Part shown: one piece after another, positions 38,153 to 50,751 of the stretch
How the letters are laid out: each line of letters opens with the position of its first letter
Numbering within the stretch: the stretch's first letter is position 1
Assembly: GCF_014805625.2 (NCBI RefSeq)
Contig: NW_023998457.1
Span: forward strand, 4,810,190 to 4,874,189
Length of the DNA: 64,000 nt
Reading direction: 5' to 3'
From: Glossina fuscipes
Lineage: Eukaryota; Arthropoda; Insecta; Diptera; Glossinidae
Notes under the pieces: generated by a model
What the model saw: only the letters and a program-made list of their open reading frames with translations
The model's database searches: none
What the model was told of the DNA's origin: nothing
Translations under genes and position numbers: made by a program

Positions 38153-40411
38153 ATAAGCAATGTCTTCAGGTTTGACTATGTGTTGCACGTCCTTTATCAA
38201 TTCCTTGATCTGAAAACAATGTTTTAAAAAGTCACGAGTCAGTGCAATGTGAAATTAAATACAAAACAAATTTATGTTATGTTTCGTAAGATAATTGGTT
38301 GGATTGTGTTGCAAAAATGTCTCTATAGTATGCTAGGTGATGAACCGAACATGGTTCAGGAATTTAAAAGTTCTTCTCACTACATCCCCCAGACCGGAAA
38401 TTTGTCGTGGGCTAGTGACGGATTCTAATTTCAAATCCCACTATGCGTTTCCCTATACAACTCGTTTATAATGCAGTTTATCACGCCTTCTTTAGAACCT
38501 TTTACAATAAATATCTAGCCTCACATCTGGCTTCGAATCCTACCTCATGTTGGCTTTGCTTTACATTCGCTGCAAAGTAGAGCAATGGGAAACTCATAGT
38601 TGTAAGGGAATCTCTAAATACTCAGTAAGTTGCCATAATTGTAATCTTCTCTTCTGCTAACGTGCAATCGCTTGTCAATTGTCCAGTGAAGCTGAGTAAT
38701 AAATGAGAAAAGCCGGTAATAGGAAACTAATTCCTTTACGGCAAAGGGCTTCAAGAGAGCTAGAAAGAAGGAAAAGAAAGTTTTGTGCAACATTGCGATG
38801 GAATCCCTTGCTAAGGAAAATGGATCTAATAATTGCATAATTCACATCGTCTAAAATGTGAACTCATGTAAACTACTGGATAAGTAAACTTAACAAATGC
38901 CTGAAGAACACGTGAGCCCTCATCTATGAAATAACAATAGCATGAAGCTGTCAAATAACTACAAAACACGTTGAGAAGGCGAAAGTCTGTTACCTTGATA
39001 GACATATCCTCCGATCTTAATTTGAAGTTCTAAGTAACGCAACAACACGGAAGAGCTCAAGTGAAAAAAGTGGCTTTTGTCGCAAGCTATATTTACAGAA
39101 TAAAAGTTGGTTTGGACCAGTGAGATACTATGGTGGATGGACAGAATAACGCACAAAGTAGCAATCACTTGATTGCTTCTATAATTTAGTTTTAAATATT
39201 AAGGAAAAAATTTTTCTGGAAATACGTAGAACAAGTCACATGTCAATATCTTACTGCCCCACACACAACTGCATACATTTTGTATGTGGAAAGGAAATCG
39301 GCCTAACGGAATTGGGAAGTAATCACAATACGATGGAAAAATTATTAGAGAAACGAGCAAAGCTTTTAGAACTTTTGGGCGCGCTTATGGAAAAAGCTTG
39401 GTTTAAAACTGACGACGTCATCATTACTTAAATAAATATAGAAGTTAGATTATGTAGACGAGCATACGATCAAAAACACACTTAAATAGAAAATTTAAAA
39501 AGACGCATTCACGGTAAACAGCTCGAAAAGAGGATTAAGTGACTCTAGTCGCAACCTTACGTTCACAATCCGGAACACATTCATGCCAAATCCAGTTCTT
39601 CTTATACTGTCCTTCCATCCTTCCCATGCACAATAGAATCTTTTTGCACAAATACCATAATCATATTCCGTTTTCCGGCTTTCCGGCCAATCCTCATCGC
39701 TAACAAGCCTCTCCAATAATTCCTTTTCCAAAAACTATTTTTAATTTTCTATTCTTATCAGCACAAAGGACATTAAAACAAATCATTGCTAAGTAATTAA
39801 GTAGATCCACGGACCTATACATCAACAGAAAGTTAAAGACCGACTTATTCATTCACACAGAAACACTAATTGCAGTCGTTTGTTGGACAACTTTTATGAT
39901 TGGATTCCTTAAATACCTCTTCAAATGGCAATAAGAGTAGATCTTCCTCGGCAATTAGGTCATCGAAATTATCTAAAATATGCAAATATCCTGCAAATCC
40001 TTGCAAGAATGCATATCTGAAAGAGAGTAAAACGTTTTTAATTTAGCCAAATCTGTGAGAGTTCCATCAAACTCTTACCAGCGATTTTTCGCACCCGAAA
40101 ACAATTTTTTTTGTTCAAGTTGTCCTTGAGAAATTGGATACATTCCTTTTTCATCCAGACGATCCGAAATAAGTCCGATGCAGACAATACCGCTTCGACG
40201 TTAGCCTCTGTAAGCGGGATGATCCCGCTGTAGATATACTCAACCATTGCCTTAACAGCAACTACGTCCACATCCTCCAACTTGACAATCCCTTCCTTCC
40301 TCTCCATCATATCAGCTATAAAAGCAAATATTCAAAGACTTTATTGAAGTCCTATTTGGCAGTTTCCAGGAATCACTTACCTTCAAACATCGCGGCGAAG
40401 TAATCAGAGGG
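38153..40411 (-). pseudogene. BTB-BACK-kelch, KLHL copy 2, interrupted by a retrotransposon
   Basis: Exon structure matches copy 1: end of exon 2 (DYFAAMFE) to donor at 40,380; exon 3 at 40,315-40,079 (BTB: VEYIYSGIIPLTEANVEAVL); exon 4 at 40,016-39,917 (BACK); exon 5 from 38,209 (IKELIKDVQHIVKPEDIAY). All splice sites present are canonical, including the TATAG acceptor that copy 1 has lost. Defects: exon 4 is 7 bases shorter than in copy 1 (100 versus 107), a frameshift within BACK; exon 5 is cut after about 19 codons by the non-LTR element; exon 1 and the start of exon 2 are missing where the long-TIR transposon begins. No kelch blades remain at this locus. Confidence 0.85.
39495..39731 (-). 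other. Unrecognised coding-like frame inside KLHL copy 2 intron
   Basis: About 75 codons on the minus strand, rich in charged and aromatic residues (LLERLVSDEDWPESRKTEYD, then CAWEGWKDSIRR), and a possible donor GTAAGG after FRIVN. Composition is protein-like but there is no ATG and no motif I recognise. It may be a fragment of another mobile element. Confidence 0.2.
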
Positions 40412-40426
40412 CTATCTTTACTCTTG

Positions 40427-40945
40427 AGTAACCACATTTTTATGGTTCGGGTCTTCGCTAAAATGTCTTTGCTGAGTTACAATTTATTGCGAAATGAATA
40501 ACAATAAAGTAAAGTAAGTATTAAATTTAAGTAATCTTAGCGTACGTGCACATATAAAACATACTAAGTCGCTAATTACGAACGCAAAACCAAAAATGCT
40601 TAGTTATTGCTAGTAAATCTCATGCAAAAGTACGTTACAAATAATGAAAGAATGCAATGTTAAAATCGTGTTATAACCATTTTTAGACTACAAATTTTTG
40701 ATGTGTCTTAAAGGACGCTAAAACCTATCAGAAAAACCTAACCTCACTATCCTGTATAGGGGACATCACCTCGAAATTAGCCAAAAACCGGCTCTCTCTA
40801 TATACCCAAGACCGTAAAGGCATTATGTTGCAATAATGTTGCTAATGAAATGTTCGAACTTATATACATAATGTTTTTCTTTCATTTGCTAATGAAATGT
40901 TTTTGTCTTCAGCATGTATGTTTAATATCATGCATTACGAAGATA
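40427..40945 (+). repeat. Left terminal inverted repeat
   Basis: Reverse complement of 44,080-44,618. Includes TGTTGCTAATGAAATGTT words near the inner end, which occur twice in each arm as subterminal repeats. Confidence 0.85.
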
Positions 40946-41399
40946 TATTTTTTATATCAAAAATTTTATAACAATCATTATAAAATAATGGATCTTTATA
41001 TGTTGAAACGCCCCCCTTGTCGTCGTATACGTCATCTACTAGCATCTGCATATCACGCTGAAAGTCTTGTGCACTATCCTGCGCGGTCGAAAATGTTACT
41101 GTGTTATCTATGGCTTTTTGCTTTTACCTAAATATTTCTATAGCTCTAGCTTCTTTGCACATCTCATCTAAATGCGATAGAGAAATTTTAAAAAGATTGG
41201 AAGATGCTTTTGCACATAAAACTGTTACAAAATGCTTAAACCAAAACTTGAACCTATCATATGAAGTGACAAAGAAGTCAAATTTAAAATAATGCTGAAT
41301 ATCTTTTTTATTTATGGTTTCTACTTTCAATTTTCGAATGCGGCTACATACATTTTTTTTTAAAATAGGCGTAACATAATTTAAAAGCTATTTTCTCTG

Positions 41400-43120
41400 T
41401 TACTGTATTTTCATTCCTTTCTAGCTTCTTATAACAAAAATTTAAATAAGCAATTATATTGCATTCCATTGATAAGGGCACTGCTGAAATCCGTAACAAT
41501 TGTTGTGAAAAGAGGCCAACTTCCTTCTCTCTCCCACAATTACCGGAATTTCATTAGCCAGTTACCAATGGAACCCGCATCATGCGTATTGGCTATCCTT
41601 TCAGCTACCGGATAATTTTTGCCTCGATGATTGGTTATAACCAAAGCTTAATAAAATATATAGTTCCTAACATCTGAAATGTTTCTTATAATGGACTCTG
41701 TCGCGTCTAAATGGCATACTAAACCTCCTTCACTAATATATTTGGCTATCGCTGCCACCTTTACTTGGTTTCTCGAAAATAGCCCAACTTCACAGGGTTC
41801 GGCAAGATATTGGAAAAATTGGTCTTCCTCGGTTGCGTTTTTTGCATACCGCTCCCTCAAATCCTCCAGATCGTCGCTAGATAAGTCATTCTCTCTAAAA
41901 ATTTCGCTTCTTATTTTCTTATAAACGCCCTCAGACTTAACTTCACCTAAATTGTAGGCTTCCAAATCTTTATTATCTAATTTATTAAAAAAATTCACCC
42001 GACCTTGCTTTGGAAGAATGTTTTTCATTTCTTCACTGAAAACTACGCGTTTATATCCTCTCACTTGAGAGGTTTTAAAGAAGGTATGATTGAAGACACC
42101 TCTAGTTGTGAAGTAGCCTTGCAATGGCTGACCCGACTTTGGCTTTTCTACCACGAATATATCGTATTTTAAACAAATTTTATCTTTTCTCGAATTCCTA
42201 CAGCAATAAGCTTTTATATGAGCAAAATTGTTTTTTTGATATTTAATGTCTTTAATTTCTAAAGGACATTTCTCTATAGTCTTAACAAAGGTTTTATTTC
42301 CATAACCGAAAAACGTAACATTGTCATTCGTACTGATCGTCTTATCTTCATTTTCTGACTTAACTATTGTATTATAGACATCAATCGCCTCAGCCAAGTA
42401 ATGCTTTATAAAACAGGAATAATTTTTATTAAATTTCCCATTATTATCTATAAAACTTTTCGTAGCGTTAAATCGTACGGAAAAATATAAAAGCTCGGAG
42501 CAGTCTTTAGATGAGTGTTTTCAGAAGGATTTGACTGCTCGATGATAACATTTTCTAAGTTTTCTTGAGCAACTGTCTCGGCCAATTTCATTTCCATATT
42601 TATGGACCTATCTTCTTCAATTTTTGTCAATTGTGGATTCTGTTCTATAAAACTCTTTAAAAATTTGAAGAGTATAGTAGTTAAGTCCCTATTTTCCGAA
42701 CGATACAAATCCGCCTGTGTTCCAACATCCGTTTTCATTGAGATGAATGGAATTGGTTTTTCATGAACAATTACGTTTACGTAAGAGAGTTTTGGCGGAG
42801 AAACTCTTAACTTAATGGAGGAATGTTTAACGTCAATTGAAAAAAAAAACGTTTATCAGAGCGTCTTTCCTTTCAGTTCTTTAAGATCTTATCAAAATTT
42901 TCGCGGTAAAACCATAATAAGCGACTATAATTTGTTTGATCAGGTTTTTTTCTTTAATTTCCTACACAATGATTTTAGCAACGAATTTTTGCTATTTCTC
43001 TTTACACATAGGGAATTTTTATTTAACTCAATGCCCCTACTATTAATTTTTAGCGCTAGAAGCTCAAAAAACTCATCAAAATCTATGGATTTCTTTTTTA
43101 ACCTTCTTCTAGCAAGTTAA
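41400..43120 (-). pseudogene. Transposase of the long-TIR element, broken (NOF/MULE-like?)
   Basis: Minus strand. From upstream: a Lys-rich segment (IDFDEFFELLALKINSRGIE), stops, then a continuous part with HEKPIPFISMKTDVGTQADL, and a 249-codon open frame. That frame holds basic and aromatic segments and then GLVCHLDATESII, which looks like the first acidic position of a DDE-type core. After a stop come ALVITNHRGK, YPVAERIANTHDAGSIGNWL and, frame-shifted, TDFSSALINGM, a likely second acidic position. No third acidic residue or zinc-binding motif was found. At least three stops and two frameshifts make it inactive. The superfamily is tentative: related proteins with HLDATG and DFS..L motifs occur in animal DNA transposons. 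Confidence 0.55.
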
Positions 43121-44079
43121 ATACTAACGAATATGAGAAATATGGCTCCAAACAAAAATTTCAAGAAATTTGCATCAACAGCCATATGTGTTTTATATTG
43201 TTCGTTTAAGGTTATTCATAAAATGCAAAAAGTACTTACTTAATTTTAATTTTTAAAAAGTTTGCAAAAAATGTTGCACCAATCAACCAAGTCCCAAATT
43301 TGTTGTAGTATCAACCCACTAAAAACATTGTTCACAATTTTCACTAGTAAGGATATTCGTTTCAATGGAAGACGATGATATCTGTTCGTATTAAAGCACT
43401 TCAAAAACAATTGAACTCTACTTTTGATAATATTCGATTGAGTATCACAAGCGAAATGAATTTTATGTAAATGAATTGATATAATTTCTAAATTTTACAA
43501 TCCCTCATCATTTATGAATTTATAAAACATATTGAAAAAAATCGGGAGATTGTAAACCCAAAATCGTTATATGCTTCCTCTACGGTTTTCCAAAATCTTC
43601 GGCTTAAGAGAACTACTTATTAATTATATGACTTATTCATTGTAATTATATTGTAATTACTTTAGGTACCATATTGTCTTTAAATAAAATAAGTTATATG
43701 GCATAATCTTAGAAAGTAAATGTCACCGCCGAAAGTACATCTCACTGCCGAATGAAGAAAATATATATATATTCATGTAATGTTGTCTTCTTCTTTTCCT
43801 TAGAATATACGCCCTCATACCTAAAAGTCATAAACTGAATTTTTATCGACAAAAATAATAAGAAAGAGAAAGCGGGTAGTGAAGTGACTGCTAAGCGCAC
43901 GCACAAGCGCACACGAACATTTTTACCATAGCATACCATTTCATTAGCCTATAGAATGTTTTCAACAAAATTATACGCGATTCATATTTAGAAAAATGAC
44001 GACAACTCAATACCATACATATAACTTCTTAAGCAAGTGTATGGACAAACGCATTACTATTGCAAATGTATCCGCGTAA

Positions 44080-44618
44080 TGCATAATCTTAAACATACAT
44101 GCTGAAAAAAGACAAAAACATTATGTGTATCAAGCATTTCATTAGCAAGTAAAGCAAAAACATTATGTATATAAGTTCGAACATTTCATTAGCAACATTT
44201 TTGCAACATAATGCCTTTACGGTCTTGTGAACATGGAGCGGACCGGTTTTTGGCTAATTTCGAGGTGATGTCCCCTACACAGGGTAGTGAGGTTAGGTTT
44301 TTTTGATAGGTTTTAGCGTCTTTTAAGACATATCAAAAATCTGTAGTCTAAAAATGGTTATAACACGATTTTAATATTACATTCTTTCACTATTCGTAAC
44401 GTACTTTTGCATGAGATTTACTAGCAATAACTAAGCATTTTTGGTTTTGCGTTCGTAATTAGCGACTTAGTATGTTTTATAAAACATGTGCACGTTCGCT
44501 AAGATTACTTAATTTTAATATTTACTTTACTTTATTGTTATTCATTTCGCAATAAATTGTAACTCAGCAAAGACATTTTTAGCGAAAACCCGAACCATAC
44601 GAAATGTGGGTTATCTTG
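44080..44618 (-). repeat. Right terminal inverted repeat
   Basis: Mirror of 40,427-40,945. The outer end reads AAACCCGAACCATA, the counterpart of TATGGTTCGGGT on the left. Immediately outside is a G-run (44,619-44,625) absent from the left end. Confidence 0.85.
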
Positions 44619-45284
44619 GGGGGGTAACTTCAGTTCAGTAAATATTCAAATACAATATCTCTCTACTTAATTGAAATTTTGCAGCACTCTCCTCATGTGT
44701 TAGACAAGGACATTCATATCGAATGTCTTTATGTATATGAAAAATGAAAGGAAAGAACAAATGTTATGCGATCGACATTATGTTCAAAAGAGATTTTCGC
44801 CATTTATATGATACGATTGGGTTAGCAAGTAACAAACCGGTGCTTTTTTATTGATTTTGCTCTTTGAGTATACGCATGCACTAGTGTGCACAAACTTGTG
44901 TACGTGTGCACGCAGAACAACTGAATATTTTTAGAGAATTTCAAAAAGGCATGAATTTCCAAAATTGAATAACTAAGCAGCGCGCACTTCGAGTCAGACT
45001 GATTAATTCAGTCCCACGAAAAATAAACGCTTCCTAAACTAAGTCTGTTGTGCAAACTCAAATATTTATTGCACTATTTTGTCCTATGAGTGGATACATA
45101 TTAAAATATAATAAGAAACGAATTAAACATTATTCCAGTATACAAGAAAATTAAAGAACTTCAAGAACTGAGGAAACAGTGTCATTAATATTGGGTTTTT
45201 CTAGATTTTGTGTTCTAACGAGCTCAAGATATATGTAAAGAAGATTTGTCCGAAATAAATTTCGCATTAAATGCACTATAAGGC
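44619..45284. other. Intergenic
   Basis: AT-rich; nothing recognised. The expected continuation of KLHL copy 2 (exon 1 and start of exon 2) was looked for here on the minus strand and not found. Confidence 0.5.
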
Positions 45285-45560
45285 TTGAAAAAGTATAAGC
45301 GAAACTGGACGCAAGGCAAAAAATTCAACTTTAGAGCAGAGAGAACTAAACAAGAAAATGTTTTGGAAGTCAACAATTGTCAACGTCGCTTTGAAGGGTT
45401 TGCTGCTGCCGATCGTGATCCCTCTGGCAGGCCTCGAAGAGTACGACCAGGTGAATTTGACAATGACATCTTGACATTACATGATTCATCGAACAAGTTG
45501 TCCTTCATTGCGATCCAGATGTAGAGATCACTTCTTAGCAGATGATGATGTTGGGAATGA
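45285..45560 (+). pseudogene. mariner transposase N-terminal remnant
   Basis: Reads VNNCQRRFEGFAAADRD followed by PSGRPRRVRPGEFDND. This is the mariner helix-turn-helix region pattern (CQ.WF..F..GDF.LED..RSGRP..VD.D). Open for about 75 codons, then stops. The catalytic part is not recognisable downstream. Confidence 0.6.
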
Positions 45561-46640
45561 AAAACGGATTCTTTAGCATAATGTAAAGCGTTGCAAGCAA
45601 GGGCTTTCTTCAAACCTAACTTATCAAGGTGGCTGCTCGAGTCATATATCCTCCAAAAAATCTTTATTTCACTAAGCGAAAGATTGAAAATTTTGTAGGA
45701 AAGATTACACACTGTCCATGATAATGATGGAGCCGTTTAGTCTGAAAGTAGCCTAAGTCCACTTTCCAAACAAATCAAGACAGCTATTGTAATATTTATA
45801 TGTATATATATTTCTATGTTGTTTTTATTTTAAAGCAAATCGCGTAACTTAAGTATTTATTATATTTTAATGAAATGATAAAATGCTCCGTTTCAAAGTG
45901 ACTTAAGTAGCATTTTGAGAGATTTGAGCGAATATGGAATAGAACTTTACGAAATGACAGCTTAATGTTTTATTATTACAACTAGTACCTCCTCCTTCTT
46001 GAAGAGTATTACGCAGTCAAAAAGCAGTGTCGATAAGAAATTGGATGAGATATTTGCGAACTGAGCCATATGAAATGTTCTATAAAAAAACAATCAATGA
46101 GGAAGCAACATCCAAAACTTTGGAAGACCAAGAAACTTTAATAATATTGAGTTGGCACTAGACTGTGAAACAACGCTCATATATAACCATTTCAAAGTTT
46201 TATTAGATTATGTATTATATGAAAGCCTACGGGTGGTCTTAAATATCTATCCAGTCTTAATTGAACATAAAAAACCGAAAATTATTCCAAGACCACTACA
46301 ACATAAGAAGCAAAAGACGACTGCTTTGAAAAACGAACTCACGACCCAGTAGTTGAATTTACTCGATAAAATGATAGCACTAAAAAAAATAGTCTCCCAA
46401 TGGTCTCTTGCTTGGCTCTTACCTTAGATAAAGAATTAGAAAAAGAGGGTTTAAAAATCTCGTAGTCCTTCTACCATCAGAAATTTATCAAGATTTTTAG
46501 AAATTTTTTTATATGTAGTTCGCTAAACGCTTTTTCTTCGATTCAGCAAATCAGCATCCGGAGATTTTTTGTGATGTGTATCTAAGTTAAACGCTCTAAA
46601 GTTCAAATGGAAATTTTTCGTTCAACATTTAAAACCACCA
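45561..46640. other. Intergenic
   Basis: No supported gene. A 66-codon plus-strand frame at 46,152-46,352 has no motif. Confidence 0.5.
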
Positions 46641-46887
46641 GCTAATTTATTTATTTATTTATTTATATATTCCACTTATACAAGAAATTCAACTAAAACA
46701 ATTTGGCAGTCGAGTTCAATTTACTCTTAAAGTAAATCTTAAATTAATTAATGTTAAAAGTACAATAAAACAAATAAGAAGGAAAAAAAAGAAGAAAAAA
46801 CAGCATGTACACAACTGGCATAGAGCCACACCCACAACCGGTACAGGACCTAAGCCATCGTAACGACCTTTAAGGATAGAAGCTAGT

Positions 46888-49690
46888 TTAAGTAAGACAT
46901 AGGTAAATCGCGCTTATTAAGCAATGTTGCTTTAATGGACTTAATGAGAATAAGTGATAGACGTCATTTAGGTTCTTGCAAACAACTCTGAGCGGTTTAA
47001 ACAGTTCGTAATTATATTTGCATTGACTAAGCTTTATCAGGATAAAGTGCTTAGAGAAGCGGTTAGGGACATTAAAGCCTATCTCACGAAGTAATGCGGG
47101 CGAGTCAATTGTACCATTTACTAACTTGATTACGAAGGAAACCCCAAGAACAAATCTACGTTTCTCCAGTGACGGTAGGGATAACAGAAACAACCTATTT
47201 TCATAGGGTGGAAGAGGGGTAATCGGGTCCTAACCCAAATTCCTAAGGGCAAACGGCAAGAATTGCTTTTGAAGAGATTCAATTGAATCTACGTAGCACC
47301 TATATGAAGGAGACCACACAACAGACGCATACTCAAGTATAGGTCTAACCAAACACAGGTAAAGCGTTTTCGTAATATAAGGATCATCAAGCTCTTTGGA
47401 CCGCCTCTTTATAAAACCAAGCGCGGACCTAGCTTTGCTTAACGAGAGCTCAATAAGAAAATTGAAACTTAACTTATAATCAAGTAGAACGCCTAAATCT
47501 GTGAACGAATCGACATCTTCCAACTTGTGCGAATCAATGAAATATTGAGTACTGAACGACTTCCTTCTTGAGAAAGAAAGCTTCTTACATTTGTTTAGAT
47601 TTAGTTTTAGAAGATTGAGAGAGCACCATGCAACCAAATTATTCAATTCACTTAGAAGATGATGTCATTGAGATTCTACGGAAAAGGAAGAAAACAGTTT
47701 CACATCATCAGCATACGTTAAGATCTCGCTGAATTCAATCAAGGAGGGCAAATCATTGATGTATAAATTAAATAAAATGGGTCCCAAGTGGCTACCTTGA
47801 GGTAGGCCAGACGTTACGGGGAATTCATCCGAGGTAATGAGGTTAAACAAAACTCTGAATGATCTACCATGCAGATAAGAGCTTAACCATTCCACTAAGA
47901 AGAGAGGAAAGCCAGATGTCTGGAGGTTTAATCTAAGTAGTCTATGATTAACCATATCAAACGCTTTGCTAAAGTCAGTGTAAATTACATCAGTGCGAGA
48001 ACCACTAGAAAAAGCCTTGAAAACATGAGAAGTAAACTCTAACAGATTGGTCACCGTAGATCTTCCCTTTCGAAAACCATGCTGGAAAGGAGAAATATAC
48101 AATTTCATGGAAAAGGCTATATGCTGAGCCACAATTCGCTCGAACAGTTTAGGTAAGACACTCAACTTGGCAATGCCTCTGTAGTTCTCTACAAGTTGCC
48201 TACTACCACTTTTGTGAATAGGAATAAGGAAAGAAGTCTTCCAACACAAAGGGAAAACACCTAAATTCAAAGACTTATTAAAAATCTTTGAGATAACATC
48301 ACAAAGCTCGCCAGCACAAGATATAAGTACACATGAGGGGATTCCATTAGGTCCAGGCGAACAATTATATTTCAGAGAGCTCAATCCTTCAAAAACGTCA
48401 TTTTCAGATATAATAAAGTTAGGAATTGAAATCGAATTAGAAATCGGATATGGATAGTTTACCGATAAATCAAAATTGGCAATTGAAAAGTTCTGTCGGA
48501 AGTATTCCGCAAAGAGATTTGAGGTTTCAAAATCATCCGAGGACTCGGAGCCATTAAAAGACACAAAGGACGGATTTATGGAGGATTTAACAAACTGAAG
48601 GTATCTGTAGTAGTATTGGCGGTTGAGGGAATAAAATTTATGCCTTGCAACAGAGTAAGCGAAATAGTCGAGCGCAGAGCCACTTTTCGAAAAATTTTTG
48701 AAAAGCTTGTTTTTCCTATTCTTGTAGTATTTAATTGTTTTAATAAGCCACGGGGGACCCTTGCTTCGAGGACGGGACTGCTTGATCGGAACGGATGCAG
48801 AAATAGCTTGATTTAATATATTGTAGAACGACGACAGTAAGCTATCAATGCTTCCCTCTGAGAAATCAAGCACAATATGAGAAAGATGTGATTTTAGTAT
48901 GGAAACATTGATTTTATGGAAATCATAAAGTTGATATGAAAAATTTGAATTTTGAACGTTGTAGAAGTTCAACGAACCAACATACTTGTAAAGAAAGGAA
49001 ACACCTAATGTTGGATGATATGGATCCTCAGGTAAACTAAACGGAAGACAACGATTAACGCAAACCTCAGGAAAATTTGCAAAGCAAAGATCAAGAAATC
49101 TACCATTGCAATTACGGGTACCATTGTATTGAACTAAATTATTATCAAATAATTCATTGAAGAACACAACGGCTTTACCAGATGTTGAGGAAGGAATCAA
49201 ACAGCCAGAACTATCACTATAAAACCAATTCAGTTGAGGCAAATTGAAGTCACCCAACGCAAGAACTATATCGGTAGGTTTAGATTTCTTGGCCACTTCA
49301 CAAATGAGGGCGGCCTGTTTCTTATATACAGAGATATACGAATTTGGGGGAATATAGGAGCAGGTCTCATATAAGTGTTTATTAGGAAATTTCACTCGAA
49401 TGGCGATAAATTCAACATCGGGAGTAGTTGGAAATTCAAACGAATAGGTGGGGAGTGCCGAAGAAATGGCAATTAAAACACCACCACCATTGCGATACAA
49501 ACGATCGTTTCTGAAAACTTGAAACGAATTATGGAAAAGTTCCGACGAATGTAGATCCGGCTTTAACCAAGTTCCAGTGAAGACCAAACAGGAAAACTCC
49601 GTGCTCACTGAATTTAGGAAGGTAGAACGAAGTTTTGAATTTAGGCCCCTAAAATTTTGATAAATGAGAGAAAATGAGGCTGAAGAAATA
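46888..49690 (-). pseudogene. Non-LTR ORF2: APE-type endonuclease and reverse transcriptase
   Basis: One reading frame of about 930 codons with two in-frame stops: TGA at 47,667-47,665 (after SVESQ) and TAG at 47,232-47,230 (where LG-stop-DP would be a Trp codon). Endonuclease landmarks: YQNFRGLNSKLR, FTGTWLKPD, SYIPPNS, LALGDFNLPQLNW. The catalytic Glu expected in the TETWL motif is Gly here. RT landmarks: IPIHKSG...NYRGIA, motif A YTDFSKAFDMVNH, motif B SGLPQGSHLGPILFNLYIND, motif C YADDVKL. The C-terminus carries LSLPSLEKRRFVLG and DSPALLREIGFNVP. The RT active site is intact, but stops and the lost Glu make the element non-autonomous. Confidence 0.9.
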
Positions 49691-49691
49691 T

Positions 49692-50751
49692 TTAGTTTTT
49701 TGAAGGGGAAAGAGCTACTGCATTCGCATTACGGGGTCGGTCCCGAGGGATAAATTCCTTAATTAAGGATCCAACCGGCCACAATGGTTTATTTAAAATC
49801 AAATCCATATTTTCGGTCGGAACTAGAATTTTAAAAGATGAGATAGCTCTAGATTGAGAAGGACCCAGTTTGAAAATACTAACTCGCTTTAAATTGACAG
49901 AAGGGGCTTTCGCTGCCAGATAACCCCTCATGTACAGATGTATCTGGTGCCAGTCTTGACACAAATATTGCCTTTCTGGGAGAAACTGCCTTCAAGCATA
50001 TGTCATCAGTACTGGGAGCAGCAGGGTTAACGGATGGGGAGTTATGAGTTGGGGAAAATATAGAGGGGGTAACCACACTTGCACGAGCAGCTTGTGCGAC
50101 CTGCTCAGTTTGGCGACCAGCATTTACACTCGAACAGCGAGGAGGAGAGGACGATTTACTATTACCCTTATTAGTTTTGGGCGATGACGCCTGAGAAGAT
50201 TGAGTGACATCTATGGGAGGAGATACCCTTGCCACTTCAGCATACCTCAAGCCAGAAGGACTTCTGGGCCTATTTGTAACATTTATGTTACCAACCGACT
50301 CAGCCGTAGCAGAAACGCTAACATTATTTGTAGCCTTTAGGGAATCGCTAACTTGCAGCGACGAAACGGACTTAGGAGGTGACGAACCACACGCTACGCT
50401 ACGCGTTGAGACTTTGTTAGCCGGAGAGGAAGATGACTGCGCAATATACCGACATTCATCAAACCTAGTCTTGATTAATTCAAACTTCTCCCACAAAGAG
50501 CCGAGATTTTTGCTCAAATCTGAGAAACAATTTCTCGTCTCCGTGAAGAGCTTGTAGAAATCAATGTCCCGCTTTCTACAGTCAGGACAAGACCATCGTA
50601 AACCTTTAGAAGGGTCAAGGACTGCATCAGCAGCACGGCCGGTAATACCAGTACCCTTTGAATGTCCAAAGCGATCACAAAACCAACAAGAAATGAATCG
50701 TTCAGATTTAGGGCCGGTTTTCGCACGACATGGAGTAAATAAGCAATCCAT
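49692..50751 (-). pseudogene. Non-LTR ORF1 with PHD-like zinc finger
   Basis: Begins MDCLFTPCRAK. The N-terminus has Cys/His spaced like a PHD/RING-type finger (FISCWFCDRFGHSKGT, then WSCPDCRKRD), followed by a Ser/Pro-rich linker and a C-terminal nucleic-acid-binding-like domain (PRKAIFVSRLAPDTS; in a shifted frame SRAISSFKILVPTEN and LWPVGSLIKEFIPRD). A 5-base deletion near 49,935 relative to copy 2 breaks the frame between the two halves. ORF1 proteins of this group bind element RNA in the retrotransposition particle. Confidence 0.8.

Larger units (their letters stand above)
40427..44618. mobile_element. DNA transposon with about 0.5 kb terminal inverted repeats
   Basis: Left arm (about 40,427-40,945) and right arm (about 44,080-44,618) are reverse complements over roughly 500 bases with high identity. 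For example, ACCTCACTATCCTGTATAGG near 40,740 on the left mirrors the ACAGGGTAGTGAGGTTAGGT block near 44,285 on the right. Between them lies a broken minus-strand transposase. Very long inverted arms plus this protein suggest the MULE/NOF (Foldback-type) group, but that is inference. The exact ends and target duplication are uncertain. It abuts the remains of exon 2 of KLHL copy 2. Confidence 0.8.

Noticed and set aside
42815..43120. 101-codon plus-strand ORF inside the long-TIR transposon
   Set aside because: Antisense of the Lys-rich start of the transposase; Phe/Leu-rich content is expected from that.
48616..48816. Plus-strand ORFs inside the non-LTR and gypsy regions (also 50,204-50,557, 51,498-51,689, 54,506-54,916, 56,755-56,994)
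   Set aside because: Antisense shadows of minus-strand element genes.
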